From assembly GCA_905479615.1 (NCBI GenBank), contig CAJQNH010000223.1, forward strand, positions 1 through 5,405: 5,405 nt of DNA, read 5' to 3'. The stretch's first letter is position 1. Each line of letters begins with the position of its first letter. This document shows, piece by piece, positions 1 to 5,405 of the stretch. This DNA comes from an uncultured Eudoraea sp. GTDB taxonomy: Bacteria; Bacteroidota; Bacteroidia; Flavobacteriales; Flavobacteriaceae. Both the position numbers and the translations under genes were made by a program. The notes under the pieces were generated by a model, which saw nothing but the letters and a program-made list of their open reading frames with translations, had not been told where the DNA came from and made no database searches.

Positions 1-901
1 GAAAGCTAACATATTTGCTAAAGTCTTCTATAGAAGTTATTAAACCTCCCATGGCACCGTAAGACCCGTCATGAAGCATGGGTTCCAGTTTCCATTGATC
101 ATCTTCCCACCGGTATCCAATAGCCAGTTGATCCTGTGGAATTTTATCATATTCCCAATAGGTATGCGTCATTCCAAGTGGCAGTAAAATATGCTCTGTG
201 ATATATTGCTGATAAGGCATTCCGGAGACACGGCTAATAATATTACCTAATAGGGCATATCCCGTATTACTGTACTCAAATGTATAGGAGGGAGGGTTAG
301 AAAATGCAATACCTTCAGCAAGAAGATTTATGAGCATTTGATCCGACTCATCTAACTGACGGTCCCCCCAGGGATTATCTTCCGGGAAGCCTGCGGTCAT
401 TGTCATGAGGTTTTCAATATCAATGACAGGAGAATCAGAAGTGAGATATTTCTGTACTGCCATTTCAGGGATATAATCAGCGGCCGGATCACTGAGTGAT
501 AATTTTCCTTCATCTCGTAGTTTCATAATAGCCATAGCCGTAAAGCTTTTGCTCATGGATGCTATTCGAAATGCAGACCCGGTAGTTGCGGGTAGTTCCT
601 TTGTAATATCAAGCAGCCCGGCAGCCCCTGCAACAATTAGCTCACTATCTATTACTATGCCGTATACAACCCCGGGTATTTTGCGCTCTTTTGCATGTTC
701 CTCTATCAGTTGTTGCATTTCGGCAGAAATGCTCTTTATCTTTTCCACACGATTGTCATTGGAGAAAACAGGAGGGCTATAGGATGTGGAGAAGGATTTG
801 GACGCTGAATCAATTTTTTGATCCGCTGTTTGAGGTGAGTTACATGAAATTAGCAGTGAAAGTAAAAAGAAGGGGATGAAATGCTGTTTAGTAATTGTCA
901 T
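1..901 (-). CDS. Serine beta-lactamase-family hydrolase, lipoprotein (C-terminus outside window)
   Basis: Reading leftward from an ATG at 901, the frame stays open for 300 codons to the window edge, so the C-terminus is missing. Residues 1-20 form a lipoprotein signal: a short polar start, a hydrophobic core FFLLSLLI and a lipobox LISC with Cys20, which predicts an acylated envelope protein. The body matches the class C beta-lactamase/PBP-like serine hydrolase family. The catalytic SxxK is SMSK at 115-118, with nucleophile Ser115 and Lys118, and the second motif YSN is at 210-212. Family landmarks NLMTMTAGF (about 164-172), PLGMTHT (241-247) and a GAMGGL..S.ED segment (282-293) follow in the usual order. 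The third motif (KTG or HxG) should lie beyond the window. Such proteins are often esterases or D-amino-peptide hydrolases rather than antibiotic resistance enzymes, and the substrate cannot be told from the sequence. The start is fixed by the signal peptide. A short open frame (888-1019) overlaps the start by 14 bases. Confidence 0.93.
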   Translation of the reverse strand, partial: MTITKQHFIPFFLLSLLISCNSPQTADQKIDSASKSFSTSYSPPVFSNDNRVEKIKSISAEMQQLIEEHAKERKIPGVVYGIVIDSELIVAGAAGLLDITKELPATTGSAFRIASMSKSFTAMAIMKLRDEGKLSLSDPAADYIPEMAVQKYLTSDSPVIDIENLMTMTAGFPEDNPWGDRQLDESDQMLINLLAEGIAFSNPPSYTFEYSNTGYALLGNIISRVSGMPYQQYITEHILLPLGMTHTYWEYDKIPQDQLAIGYRWEDDQWKLEPMLHDGSYGAMGGLITSIEDFSKYVSF

Positions 902-1019
902 TGCCTGTTTGAGTTATACCTTTTTCGTTAAAATTTACTATTGGAATTCGCACTATTTCAACGGTTGAAGAAGCCAAAATTACTTTGCCATTGGTTTTTT
1001 CAAACTCTTTTCCAATCAA
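888..1019 (-). CDS. Small protein-like open frame of unknown origin (possible gene remnant)
   Basis: On the minus strand between cbpM and the serine hydrolase, a 43-codon frame runs from a TTG at 1019 to a TAA at 888-890. Its product (LIGKEFEKTNG..., then VEIVRIPIVNFNEKG) has an alternating hydrophobic/polar pattern like a beta-hairpin from a real protein. It overlaps the first 14 bases of the hydrolase gene. A TAA stop lies directly before the TTG. In another frame, bases 1059-1000 also read protein-like (KEAYKTYIKLIDWKRV), so a frameshift near 1000-1019 could join the two into the C-terminal part of a decayed gene. There is no ATG and no well-spaced ribosome binding site: an AAGGAGG at 1050-1044 lies 24 bases from the TTG. 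I do not recognise the family. It may be a genuine small coupled gene, a remnant, or chance. Confidence 0.3.
   Translation of the reverse strand: MIGKEFEKTNGKVILASSTVEIVRIPIVNFNEKGITQTGNDNY
930..961 (-). promoter_or_regulatory. Candidate Bacteroidota-type promoter for the serine hydrolase
   Basis: On the minus strand a TTG (961-959) is followed after 21 bases by TAAATTTT (937-930), which matches 7 of 8 positions of the Bacteroidota -7 element TAnnTTTG. Transcription would start near 925, giving a leader of about 25 bases before the ATG at 901. The match is short and AT-rich, and the site lies inside the 43-codon frame, so it is tentative. Confidence 0.3.
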
Positions 1020-1052
1020 TTAATTTAATATATGTTTTGTAAGCCTCCTTTT

Positions 1053-1352
1053 TCAATAATCATTTTCATATAAGTTTAACCTATTATTCAGCTTATTTAA
1101 TTCATTTTGTAAACTATCAATTTTTTGCAGCAAATTGAAAACTGCATCAATACCCTCAGTATTTATATTCAATTCCTGGTGGATTCGAATCATTTTTTCC
1201 ACATCACTAATTTTATCCTGATGAAGATAGGAAGTTTGTTCTAGGGTAGTAATACTAATTAAGCCCTCTTCATGGAGTTCATTAAAAAATGAAACCTCTA
1301 CACTATAATGTTCACATAACTGGACAATTGGTATAAAATCTTTTAGCTTCAT
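1053..1352 (-). CDS. cbpM: Chaperone modulator CbpM
   Basis: This 99-residue protein fits the CbpM family (E. coli CbpM is about 100 residues), small MerR-like proteins that bind the J domain of CbpA and restrain its stimulation of DnaK. Residues 5-40 look like a MerR-type helix-turn-helix: IVQLCEHYSVEVSFFNELHEEGLI corresponds to the usual 'lsv..fl.eL.e.Gli' pattern. The strand segment SITTLEQTSYL follows. Residues 47-65 (ISDVEKMIRIHQELNIN) form the long helix, then NTEGIDAVFNLL, the family's 'i.leGi..il.ll' signature. The last 30 residues (KIDSLQNELNKLNNRLNLYE) form a heptad-patterned coiled coil. The ATG lies two bases after the cbpA stop codon, which fixes the operon and supports the assignment. 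No ribosome binding site is evident, so it is probably translated by coupling to cbpA. Confidence 0.9.
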   Translation of the reverse strand: MKLKDFIPIVQLCEHYSVEVSFFNELHEEGLISITTLEQTSYLHQDKISDVEKMIRIHQELNINTEGIDAVFNLLQKIDSLQNELNKLNNRLNLYENDY

Positions 1353-1354
1353 AT

Positions 1355-2242
1355 CTATCTTAGTTTTGCCAATTCCTTAAATATTTCCTTTTCCTTATCT
1401 GAAAGATTGGTTGGTATTTTTATCTGATACGTAATGTACAGATCTCCAAACTGACCTTCTTTTTTATATATAGGGAAGCCTTTACCCTTTAATTTTGCCT
1501 TTGTAAGGTTTTTAGTTTCGGGCTTTACTTTTAACTTTACTTTTCCATCAAAGGTATCTATAACAACCTCCCCGCCCAGCAGGGCTTTGTACAGGTCCAG
1601 ATCAATCGTTGCATAAAGGTTGTCCTTATCTCGTTTAAATTTCGAGTGATTGAAGATAGAAAATTTAATGTGTAAATCCCCTTTTGGCCCACCATTAACT
1701 CCTTCCCCACCATGACCTTTAATCTTGATTACCTGCCCGTTCCTGACCCCAGCCGGAATTGTTAACCTAATATTTTTGCCATTTATAGTAAGGGTTCGTT
1801 TATGTGTACGATAGACATCTTCCAGTTCCAACTGTAATTCCGCATTGTAGTCTTGTCCCCTAAATTGGACATTTCTACCTCGACCTCCTGTAGATCCTCC
1901 TCCAAACATGGAACCGAAGAAGTCTGAAAAGTCTTCTTCTGAATATTGGCCAGGACCTCTTTGTTGTCTACTTCTATGATATTGCTGCTGTTGCTGTGCT
2001 TTTTCAATTTCGTCGGCATGTTTCCAGTCTTTCCCGTGTTTATCGTATTTTTTGCGATTCTCCGGATTGCTCAGAACTTCGTTGGCTTCGTTTATTTCCT
2101 TGAATTTCTTCTCTGCTTCTTTGTCACCCGGATTTAGATCGGGATGGTATTTTCGAGCCATTTTCCGATAGGCTTTTTTAATATCATTTGCAGAGGCTTT
2201 TTTATTAATCCCTAATATTTTATAATAGTCTATGTAGGTCAT
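1355..2242 (-). CDS. cbpA: DnaJ-family co-chaperone, CbpA type
   Basis: This 295-residue Hsp40 is close in length to E. coli CbpA (306 residues). The N-terminal J domain spans about 4-70, with the catalytic HPD at 33-35 between helices II and III and the usual KF.EINEA...L helix III. This domain stimulates the ATPase of DnaK/Hsp70. A charged, glutamine-rich linker (QQQQQ at 83-87) leads into a short Gly/Phe region (about 96-130, including DFFGSMFGGG). Two beta-sandwich client-binding domains follow (about 132-205 and 208-280), containing IPAGVRNGQ, GPKGDLHI, ALLGGEV and GDLYITY. The four CxxCxGxG zinc repeats of DnaJ are absent, which makes this a class B/CbpA-type protein. A KEKEIFKELAKL helix ends the chain. 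A weak AGGA sits about 5 bases before the ATG. The gene leads a two-gene operon with cbpM, the typical arrangement that lets the modulator titrate its J partner. Confidence 0.95.
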   Translation of the reverse strand: MTYIDYYKILGINKKASANDIKKAYRKMARKYHPDLNPGDKEAEKKFKEINEANEVLSNPENRKKYDKHGKDWKHADEIEKAQQQQQYHRSRQQRGPGQYSEEDFSDFFGSMFGGGSTGGRGRNVQFRGQDYNAELQLELEDVYRTHKRTLTINGKNIRLTIPAGVRNGQVIKIKGHGGEGVNGGPKGDLHIKFSIFNHSKFKRDKDNLYATIDLDLYKALLGGEVVIDTFDGKVKLKVKPETKNLTKAKLKGKGFPIYKKEGQFGDLYITYQIKIPTNLSDKEKEIFKELAKLR

Positions 2243-2346
2243 TTATTCCTGGATAAGAAGTTTTGTATTCATATCATCATTTTAACTAAATTATGCAACT
2301 TAGTAACTTCTCTAAGCTATCATTCTATTAGCGTCAAAACCTTCTA

Positions 2347-2378
2347 TAAATTTAGGGAAAAATACCCTCAATAGACAA
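2347..2378 (-). promoter_or_regulatory. cbpA: Candidate Bacteroidota-type promoter for cbpA-cbpM
   Basis: On the minus strand a TTG (2378-2376) is followed after exactly 21 bases by TAAATTTA (2354-2347), a 7-of-8 match to TAnnTTTG. This is the same spacing and nearly the same -7 element as the candidate site before the serine hydrolase. The predicted start near 2340 would give a leader of about 100 bases. A competing sigma70-like site (TTGACA at 2461-2456, 16 bases, TATAAG at 2439-2434) lies farther upstream. Neither can be confirmed from sequence alone. Confidence 0.3.
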
Positions 2379-2445
2379 CCATTAATGAACTATAGTTGCA
2401 GTATTTAAAAATTTATTTAATTGCCATTATCATCTTATAGTATGA

Positions 2446-2558
2446 ATTGGAATTATGTCAATTCTTCGGGTGATCGAAGGTGAGCGTATTTATATCGCCG
2501 TTGAAGATTCAGGTACCTCACAATCGATGAAGATGAGCTAGTAGTCTTTTTAGAGTAA
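2446..2558 (+). pseudogene. Probable frameshifted fragment of a LytTR-type DNA-binding domain
   Basis: On the plus strand, 2455-2541 reads as a 28-codon frame with an N-terminal part SILRVIEGERIYIAVED ending at GAT 2506-2508. A second frame continues RYLTIDEDELVVFLE from 2511 to a TAA at 2556-2558. If one base is restored after 2508 so that TC becomes ATC, the joined text reads ...ERIYIAVED-I-RYLTIDEDELVVFLE. This resembles the start of LytTR domains of response regulators, where a basic strand is followed by 'i.veDI.yl...d..v.f'. The receiver domain and the rest of the LytTR domain are missing, so this would be a dead relic about 110 bases long. The family resemblance is from memory of the domain pattern, and the fragment is short. 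Chance, or a functional 28-residue peptide, remain possible. Confidence 0.4.
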
Positions 2559-2571
2559 TAGGAAATATGGT

Positions 2572-3141
2572 TTATTTCCATTTTAACCTCTTAAATCCAA
2601 CAGTTATTATAATCCCAATCAATATCAGAAAGAAACTCGTTGTTGACAGGCTCTTTATTACTGTAAAAGTGTTTGTAATACTTACTTGAGTCATTGACAA
2701 GTCTGGATAGGTATTTAGCATGTTTATTATGCCAAAATTCTCCAGGTAGTCTGTGATCCCGGCGACGATTGGGACCAGACATAAATAGAAAAAAGAGGTG
2801 TTTAATTTGTCTAACTTTTTCAGAAAGTAAGCGATTAAAAGGCAATAGGTTATTCCAAAAAGCAAAGGATAGATCATGTCTATCGGGATTTGATTATATA
2901 AATAAACTTCACGGCCCTCTTCTCCAAGCTTGCTGAACAGTTCGTTTACATATTCAAAATCATATCCCTGGGGCATCATATCCAATAATTTCATTCCGCC
3001 AGAGAAAGCAACCGTTTTGGGAATGGTTACAAATAGCATAAATGCATAAACCGAATTTGTAAGAAAGAAAAGTATAGCAACTTTTTTCCCGGATAAATTT
3101 TCAGATATGATTTTTCTTAGTTTTTTCATTGGTTTTTTCAA
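2572..3141 (-). CDS. Conserved-looking four-helix membrane protein of unknown function
   Basis: This is a 189-residue integral membrane protein that I cannot assign to a named family. A basic N-terminus (KKPMKKLRK) precedes a first hydrophobic segment at about 20-41 (VAILFFLTNSVYAFMLFVTI). A soluble loop of about 45 residues follows, rich in aromatic and acidic residues (MMPQGYDFEYVNELFSKLGEEGRE). Then come three more segments at about 87-108, 115-138 and 160-184, with a basic tail (KRLKWK). By the positive-inside rule both termini would be cytoplasmic and the 45-residue loop external. Asp131, Glu134 and Asn135 in DYLEN lie within or at the edge of the third segment and are candidate functional polar residues. 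The ATG at 3141 is used here. A second ATG (codon 5) is also possible, and an AGGAG lies 15 bases before the first, further than usual. It appears to be transcribed alone, with 166 bases before it and 329 after. Confidence 0.8.
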   Translation of the reverse strand: MKKPMKKLRKIISENLSGKKVAILFFLTNSVYAFMLFVTIPKTVAFSGGMKLLDMMPQGYDFEYVNELFSKLGEEGREVYLYNQIPIDMIYPLLFGITYCLLIAYFLKKLDKLNTSFFYLCLVPIVAGITDYLENFGIINMLNTYPDLSMTQVSITNTFTVIKSLSTTSFFLILIGIIITVGFKRLKWK

Positions 3142-3226
3142 AAACTCCTGCTGGTTGTTTAATCACATAATATCCCGCTTAGTTTATCAAGGAAAATTAT
3201 AGGATTGGCCAGAAATCTGCTAATGC

Positions 3227-3272
3227 TTTAATTGACAGGACGTGTTTATAGTAGTCAAATACTGTAATTAAA
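3227..3272. repeat. Imperfect inverted repeat downstream of the SnoaL-like gene
   Basis: The arms TTTAATT(G)ACAG (3227-3238) and CTGTAATTAAA (3262-3272) are complementary over 11 pairs with one bulged G, around a 23-base loop. A competing shorter pairing, TTGAC (3232-3236) with GTCAA (3254-3258), uses part of the same bases. The dyad sits about 35 bases past the SnoaL-like stop codon. No T-run follows on the minus strand, so it is not a classical terminator. It could be a 3'-end stabilising hairpin or an operator for the next gene, or chance in AT-rich DNA. Confidence 0.35.
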
Positions 3273-3307
3273 GGTAGGAATATTTTTTGATTTATTGGCT
3301 TGCATAA

Positions 3308-3691
3308 TCAGTACATTGTATTGTTATTTTCCGAGGTCTTTGGTATTTGTTGCATGGAATCCCAATGTTCCACAATTTTACCATTTGCATCAAACCTAAA
3401 GAAGTCCATAGTAACATATTCCTTCTGATCAGGCCAGGTTTGATGTGTATGCAGGGCAATTAAATCTCCCTCAGCTACAGATCTGACAAACTCAATTGAT
3501 TTATCGGGGTATTCACTGGCCATGCGATTGAAGTAATTAATAAAGGGTTGAGGCCCATCTCCAACCAACGGGTTATGTTGTATGTAGTCTGCACCTACGT
3601 ATAACTCTACTGCTTTTTTAGGATTACCGTTATAGGCCATTTCGTAAAATGCGATGGCATTTTCTTTGTTTTCTTTTAAAGATTGACTCAT
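3308..3691 (-). CDS. SnoaL-like (NTF2-fold) protein
   Basis: This 127-residue protein has the pattern of the SnoaL-like/NTF2 superfamily, a cone-shaped alpha+beta barrel used by polyketide cyclases, aldol-type enzymes and many uncharacterised proteins. Visible landmarks are the N-terminal helix ENAIAFYEMAYNGNPKKAVELYV (about 10-32), YIQHNP (36-41), a helix with FINYFNRMASEYPD (50-63), and the strand EGDLIALHTHQTW (74-86). The strand pair DFFRFDANGKIVEHWD (96-111), ending in the common SMQQIP, follows. Polar residues His39, His81, His83, His109 and Asp111 could line the pocket. No signal peptide is seen, so it is probably cytoplasmic. Its ATG overlaps the stop codon of the preceding peptidase gene by four bases (ATGA), so translation is likely coupled and a shared pathway is plausible. 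The reaction and substrate cannot be inferred. Confidence 0.88.
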   Translation of the reverse strand: MSQSLKENKENAIAFYEMAYNGNPKKAVELYVGADYIQHNPLVGDGPQPFINYFNRMASEYPDKSIEFVRSVAEGDLIALHTHQTWPDQKEYVTMDFFRFDANGKIVEHWDSMQQIPKTSENNNTMY

Positions 3692-5283
3692 TTCAGAGGA
3701 TTTAATTCATTAGACATTGGTACAAACCTCGCTTTTAAATCGGGCTCAGCCATGTTTTTATCTAATGGGTACATAGGCCTTATAATGTTTTTATACCCAA
3801 GACGCTCCAGATCCTGGTCAACACCTCCGGGAGTAAGCGCCATGATCCAGGCAGCCCTCATATTATATAACTCCGGTACCAGATAACCAATTTTAACGAC
3901 AACAATATCAGATTCCCTTGGATTTAACCCCAATCGGGTAAAATCGGCTTCTTTATGATATGGCTTACGCTTTTTGGTTACAATAACATCCACACTGCCT
4001 ACTCTAACTACTACTTCGGTCTCCGCATGCTTGTCGCCATGCTCAATGGCCATAATAATTCCTTCCAGCTCAACAGGTCCTGCGTATCTATCATCTACCA
4101 TGGCACCAACTGGGGCTTTAATAAGATCGCCAACTTTTAATTCTTTGGCCTTTTCAATTAGTTCTGGTCCGGGAATTGATGCATATATTAATGAGTGTCG
4201 GCTATTGGACTTGAATTCCTTTCGAGCCAATATTTCCTTAAGGGTCCAGCTAACATCCCCTGCACCTCCGGCGGTAGGGTTATCCCCCATGTCGCTGATC
4301 ATGAAAGGTTTTTTTTCACTGGCAATGGCCATGTCAAGACTTTCCAATAAAGTGGCGGTAGGGGCCACAAATTCAAATTCTGATCTGACCTGCCAAAAAT
4401 GCTGTGCTAACTTTTCAGCGGCATCACCCACTTCTTTTTTATCATCTCCCGTTACCATAACCACTGCATGGTTACGGGCTTCGTCTGCCCATGCATATCC
4501 GATCCAGATAGCAGCATCAATGACTCCTTTACTTTTTGTAGCATCAGGCAACATTGCATACAAGCTTTTTCCCGGTTCTATCCTGGTACTGGTTTTTTCT
4601 CCCGGCAACAATATTGGAACTGGTATCCAGGCTTTATATTTTGGTTTTCCTTTTCCGTTTTCTAATCTGCTTAAAAGATTATCAACTGCTCGTTTTTTTG
4701 ATTCCAGAGCATCCTCATGGGGTGCCATTCGGTAACAGGTAATCAGATCTGAGTTTTCGGCCAGGCGGCGGGATACATTGCCGTGTAAATCCATTGAGGT
4801 GGATATCAGAGTTTCATATCCAACCACTTCACGAACACGCAGGATAAAATCGCCCTCCGGATCTTCCAGACCTACAACACTCATAGCCCCGTGAATGTCA
4901 AAAAATAAACCATCATAAGGGCCATTTTTCTTAAGCATAGCCAGAGTTTTTGACACAAGTGATTCATAGGCTTCCCTGGTGACAATCCCACCCGGAAGGG
5001 CATGCGCCCTTAAGGTAGGGATCCATTCAGCCCGCTTTCGGTTAACTGAATCTTCAGCAAGAAACGGATAAAAGGAGAAAACATCTTCTGCAACCCTGGC
5101 ATGGAATGCTTCTTCATGGGTTTGAGCGGGAGAAAAAGTACTGGATTCTATAGCCAGGCCCGCTATTGCTATGCGCGGTAACTTTATTTCTGGCACCTGT
5201 TTTCCTTCATTTTGCTTACAACTGCTTGCGAGGATAAAAAACAGGACGAACGACATTAAATTTTTTAGAATACTCACTTTCAC
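3688..5283 (-). CDS. M81-family (MlrC/microcystinase C-like) metallopeptidase, lipoprotein
   Basis: This 531-residue protein matches the M81/MlrC family, zinc hydrolases named after the enzyme that cleaves linearised microcystin and its peptide products. After the signal, the MlrC N-terminal domain (about 36-330) shows GLAIESSTFSP (42-52; Glu46), FFDIHGAM (127-134; His131), SMDLHGN (163-169; Asp165, His167) and MAPHED (186-191; His189). These acidic and histidine residues are the likely metal site. The C-terminal domain (about 330-515) begins with the hallmark SDMGDNPTAGGAGD (330-343). Residues 1-22 form a signal with core FVLFFILA and a lipobox-like ASSC, Cys22, so the enzyme is probably anchored outside the cytoplasm. 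Many family members lack such a leader. The start is GTG at 5283, overlapping the previous stop as GTGA. A second GTG two codons on is possible, but Met10 would cut into the signal. The natural substrate is unknown and need not be microcystin. Confidence 0.93.
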   Translation of the reverse strand: MKVSILKNLMSFVLFFILASSCKQNEGKQVPEIKLPRIAIAGLAIESSTFSPAQTHEEAFHARVAEDVFSFYPFLAEDSVNRKRAEWIPTLRAHALPGGIVTREAYESLVSKTLAMLKKNGPYDGLFFDIHGAMSVVGLEDPEGDFILRVREVVGYETLISTSMDLHGNVSRRLAENSDLITCYRMAPHEDALESKKRAVDNLLSRLENGKGKPKYKAWIPVPILLPGEKTSTRIEPGKSLYAMLPDATKSKGVIDAAIWIGYAWADEARNHAVVMVTGDDKKEVGDAAEKLAQHFWQVRSEFEFVAPTATLLESLDMAIASEKKPFMISDMGDNPTAGGAGDVSWTLKEILARKEFKSNSRHSLIYASIPGPELIEKAKELKVGDLIKAPVGAMVDDRYAGPVELEGIIMAIEHGDKHAETEVVVRVGSVDVIVTKKRKPYHKEADFTRLGLNPRESDIVVVKIGYLVPELYNMRAAWIMALTPGGVDQDLERLGYKNIIRPMYPLDKNMAEPDLKARFVPMSNELNPLK

Positions 5284-5405
5284 TTCATTTCTTTTTGTGA
5301 TTCCAATTGATCGTTTCTTAAGGTTGGATATGATATCCCCAATTGTTCTATATAAGAATCATATTTGGATTCATCGTAATAAAATGGAACTAACATTGGA
5401 GCATA
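5280..5405 (-). CDS. C-terminal tail of an unrecognised protein (runs off right edge)
   Basis: Read on the minus strand from the window edge, an open frame of 41 codons ends at TGA 5282-5280. The tail is rich in tyrosine and acidic residues (VPFYYDESKYDSYIEQLGI) and ends in a charged QKEMK. It looks like genuine coding sequence and its stop overlaps the GTG start of the M81 peptidase by four bases (GTGA), so it is the upstream member of the same operon. Too little is present to name the family. Its full sequence would be the best clue to the operon's role. Confidence 0.75.
   Translation of the reverse strand, partial: YAPMLVPFYYDESKYDSYIEQLGISYPTLRNDQLESQKEMK

Larger units (their letters stand above)
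2243..2571. other. Gene-free spacer upstream of the cbpA-cbpM operon
   Basis: These 329 bases hold no intact gene. The part near the membrane-protein stop (2446-2558) carries a frameshifted protein-like relic on the plus strand. The rest is very AT-rich and probably includes the cbpA control region. A near-palindrome, ACTAAATT-atgc-AACTTAGT at 2285-2304 (8-base arms with one mismatch), lies about 43 bases before the cbpA start and could be an operator, though AT-rich dyads arise by chance. AGGG/CCCT arms around 2354-2368 could form a 4-base-pair hairpin inside the candidate promoter spacer. No convincing terminator for the membrane-protein gene was seen. Confidence 0.4.

Noticed and set aside
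549..879. Two overlapping plus-strand frames (549-782 and 691-879)
   Set aside because: Both lie antisense to the serine hydrolase, whose signal peptide and catalytic motifs make it the real gene.
1000..1019. TTGG/CCAA arms as a terminator after cbpM
   Set aside because: The stem is only 4-5 base pairs around a 17-base A-rich loop, with no T-run after it.
1044..1050. Strong Shine-Dalgarno-like AAGGAGG on the minus strand
   Set aside because: No ATG, GTG or TTG lies 5-12 bases downstream. The nearest in-frame TTG is 24 bases away, so I do not call it a functional ribosome binding site.
1993..1998. Glutamine-codon run in cbpA as a microsatellite or repeat element
   Set aside because: Only about five mixed CAG/CAA codons encode the QQQQQ linker. 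This is ordinary for J-protein linkers.
1783..2137. Short frames within cbpA (minus 1783-2019, plus 1946-2137)
   Set aside because: They fall inside the linker and domain-coding part of cbpA in other frames. The plus-strand one is a hydrophobic shadow of a lysine/glutamate-rich coding stretch.
2434..2461. Sigma70-like TTGACA-16-TATAAG on the minus strand
   Set aside because: The match is good, but it lies inside the LytTR-like relic and about 190 bases from cbpA, and this type of promoter is not typical of the inferred phylum. It is mentioned only as an alternative.
3974..4735. Plus-strand 253-codon open frame
   Set aside because: It is antisense to the well-supported M81 peptidase gene, has a low-complexity Ser/Thr/Pro/Ala composition and no recognisable domain. 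It is a codon-bias shadow.

Overview
The window reads as chromosomal DNA of an AT-rich Gram-negative bacterium, most likely in or near the Bacteroidota/Balneolota. This is inferred from three things: two lipoprotein signal peptides, weak or absent Shine-Dalgarno sequences at most starts, and two promoter-like sites close to the Bacteroidota form (TTG, about 20 bases, TAnnTTTG). All convincing genes are on the minus strand, so transcription runs from high to low coordinates.

Right-hand unit (5405 to 3308). The C-terminal tail of an unrecognised protein enters from the right edge. It is followed by a lipoprotein of the M81/MlrC (microcystinase C-like) metallopeptidase family and by a small SnoaL-like protein. 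The three frames are joined by 4-base start/stop overlaps (GTGA and ATGA), so this looks like one translationally coupled operon. The peptidase keeps the expected acidic and histidine metal-site motifs and appears to be membrane-anchored outside the cytoplasm.

Middle (3307 to 2572). A 166-base spacer with an imperfect AT-rich dyad separates that operon from a monocistronic four-helix membrane protein of unknown function.

Then comes a 329-base gap (2571 to 2243). It holds a probable frameshifted relic of a LytTR-type DNA-binding domain on the plus strand and candidate promoters for the next operon. That operon (2242 to 1053) encodes a CbpA-type DnaJ co-chaperone and, two bases downstream, its MerR-like modulator CbpM.

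Left end (1052 to 1). A 43-codon protein-like open frame of unknown origin overlaps the start of a serine beta-lactamase-family (penicillin-binding-protein-like) lipoprotein hydrolase. That hydrolase runs off the left edge without its C-terminal part.

I found no RNA genes, CRISPR array, insertion sequence or clear rho-independent terminator. Most of the window is ordinary. The points worth a second look are the LytTR relic, the 43-codon frame, and the lipoprotein MlrC with its coupled SnoaL partner.
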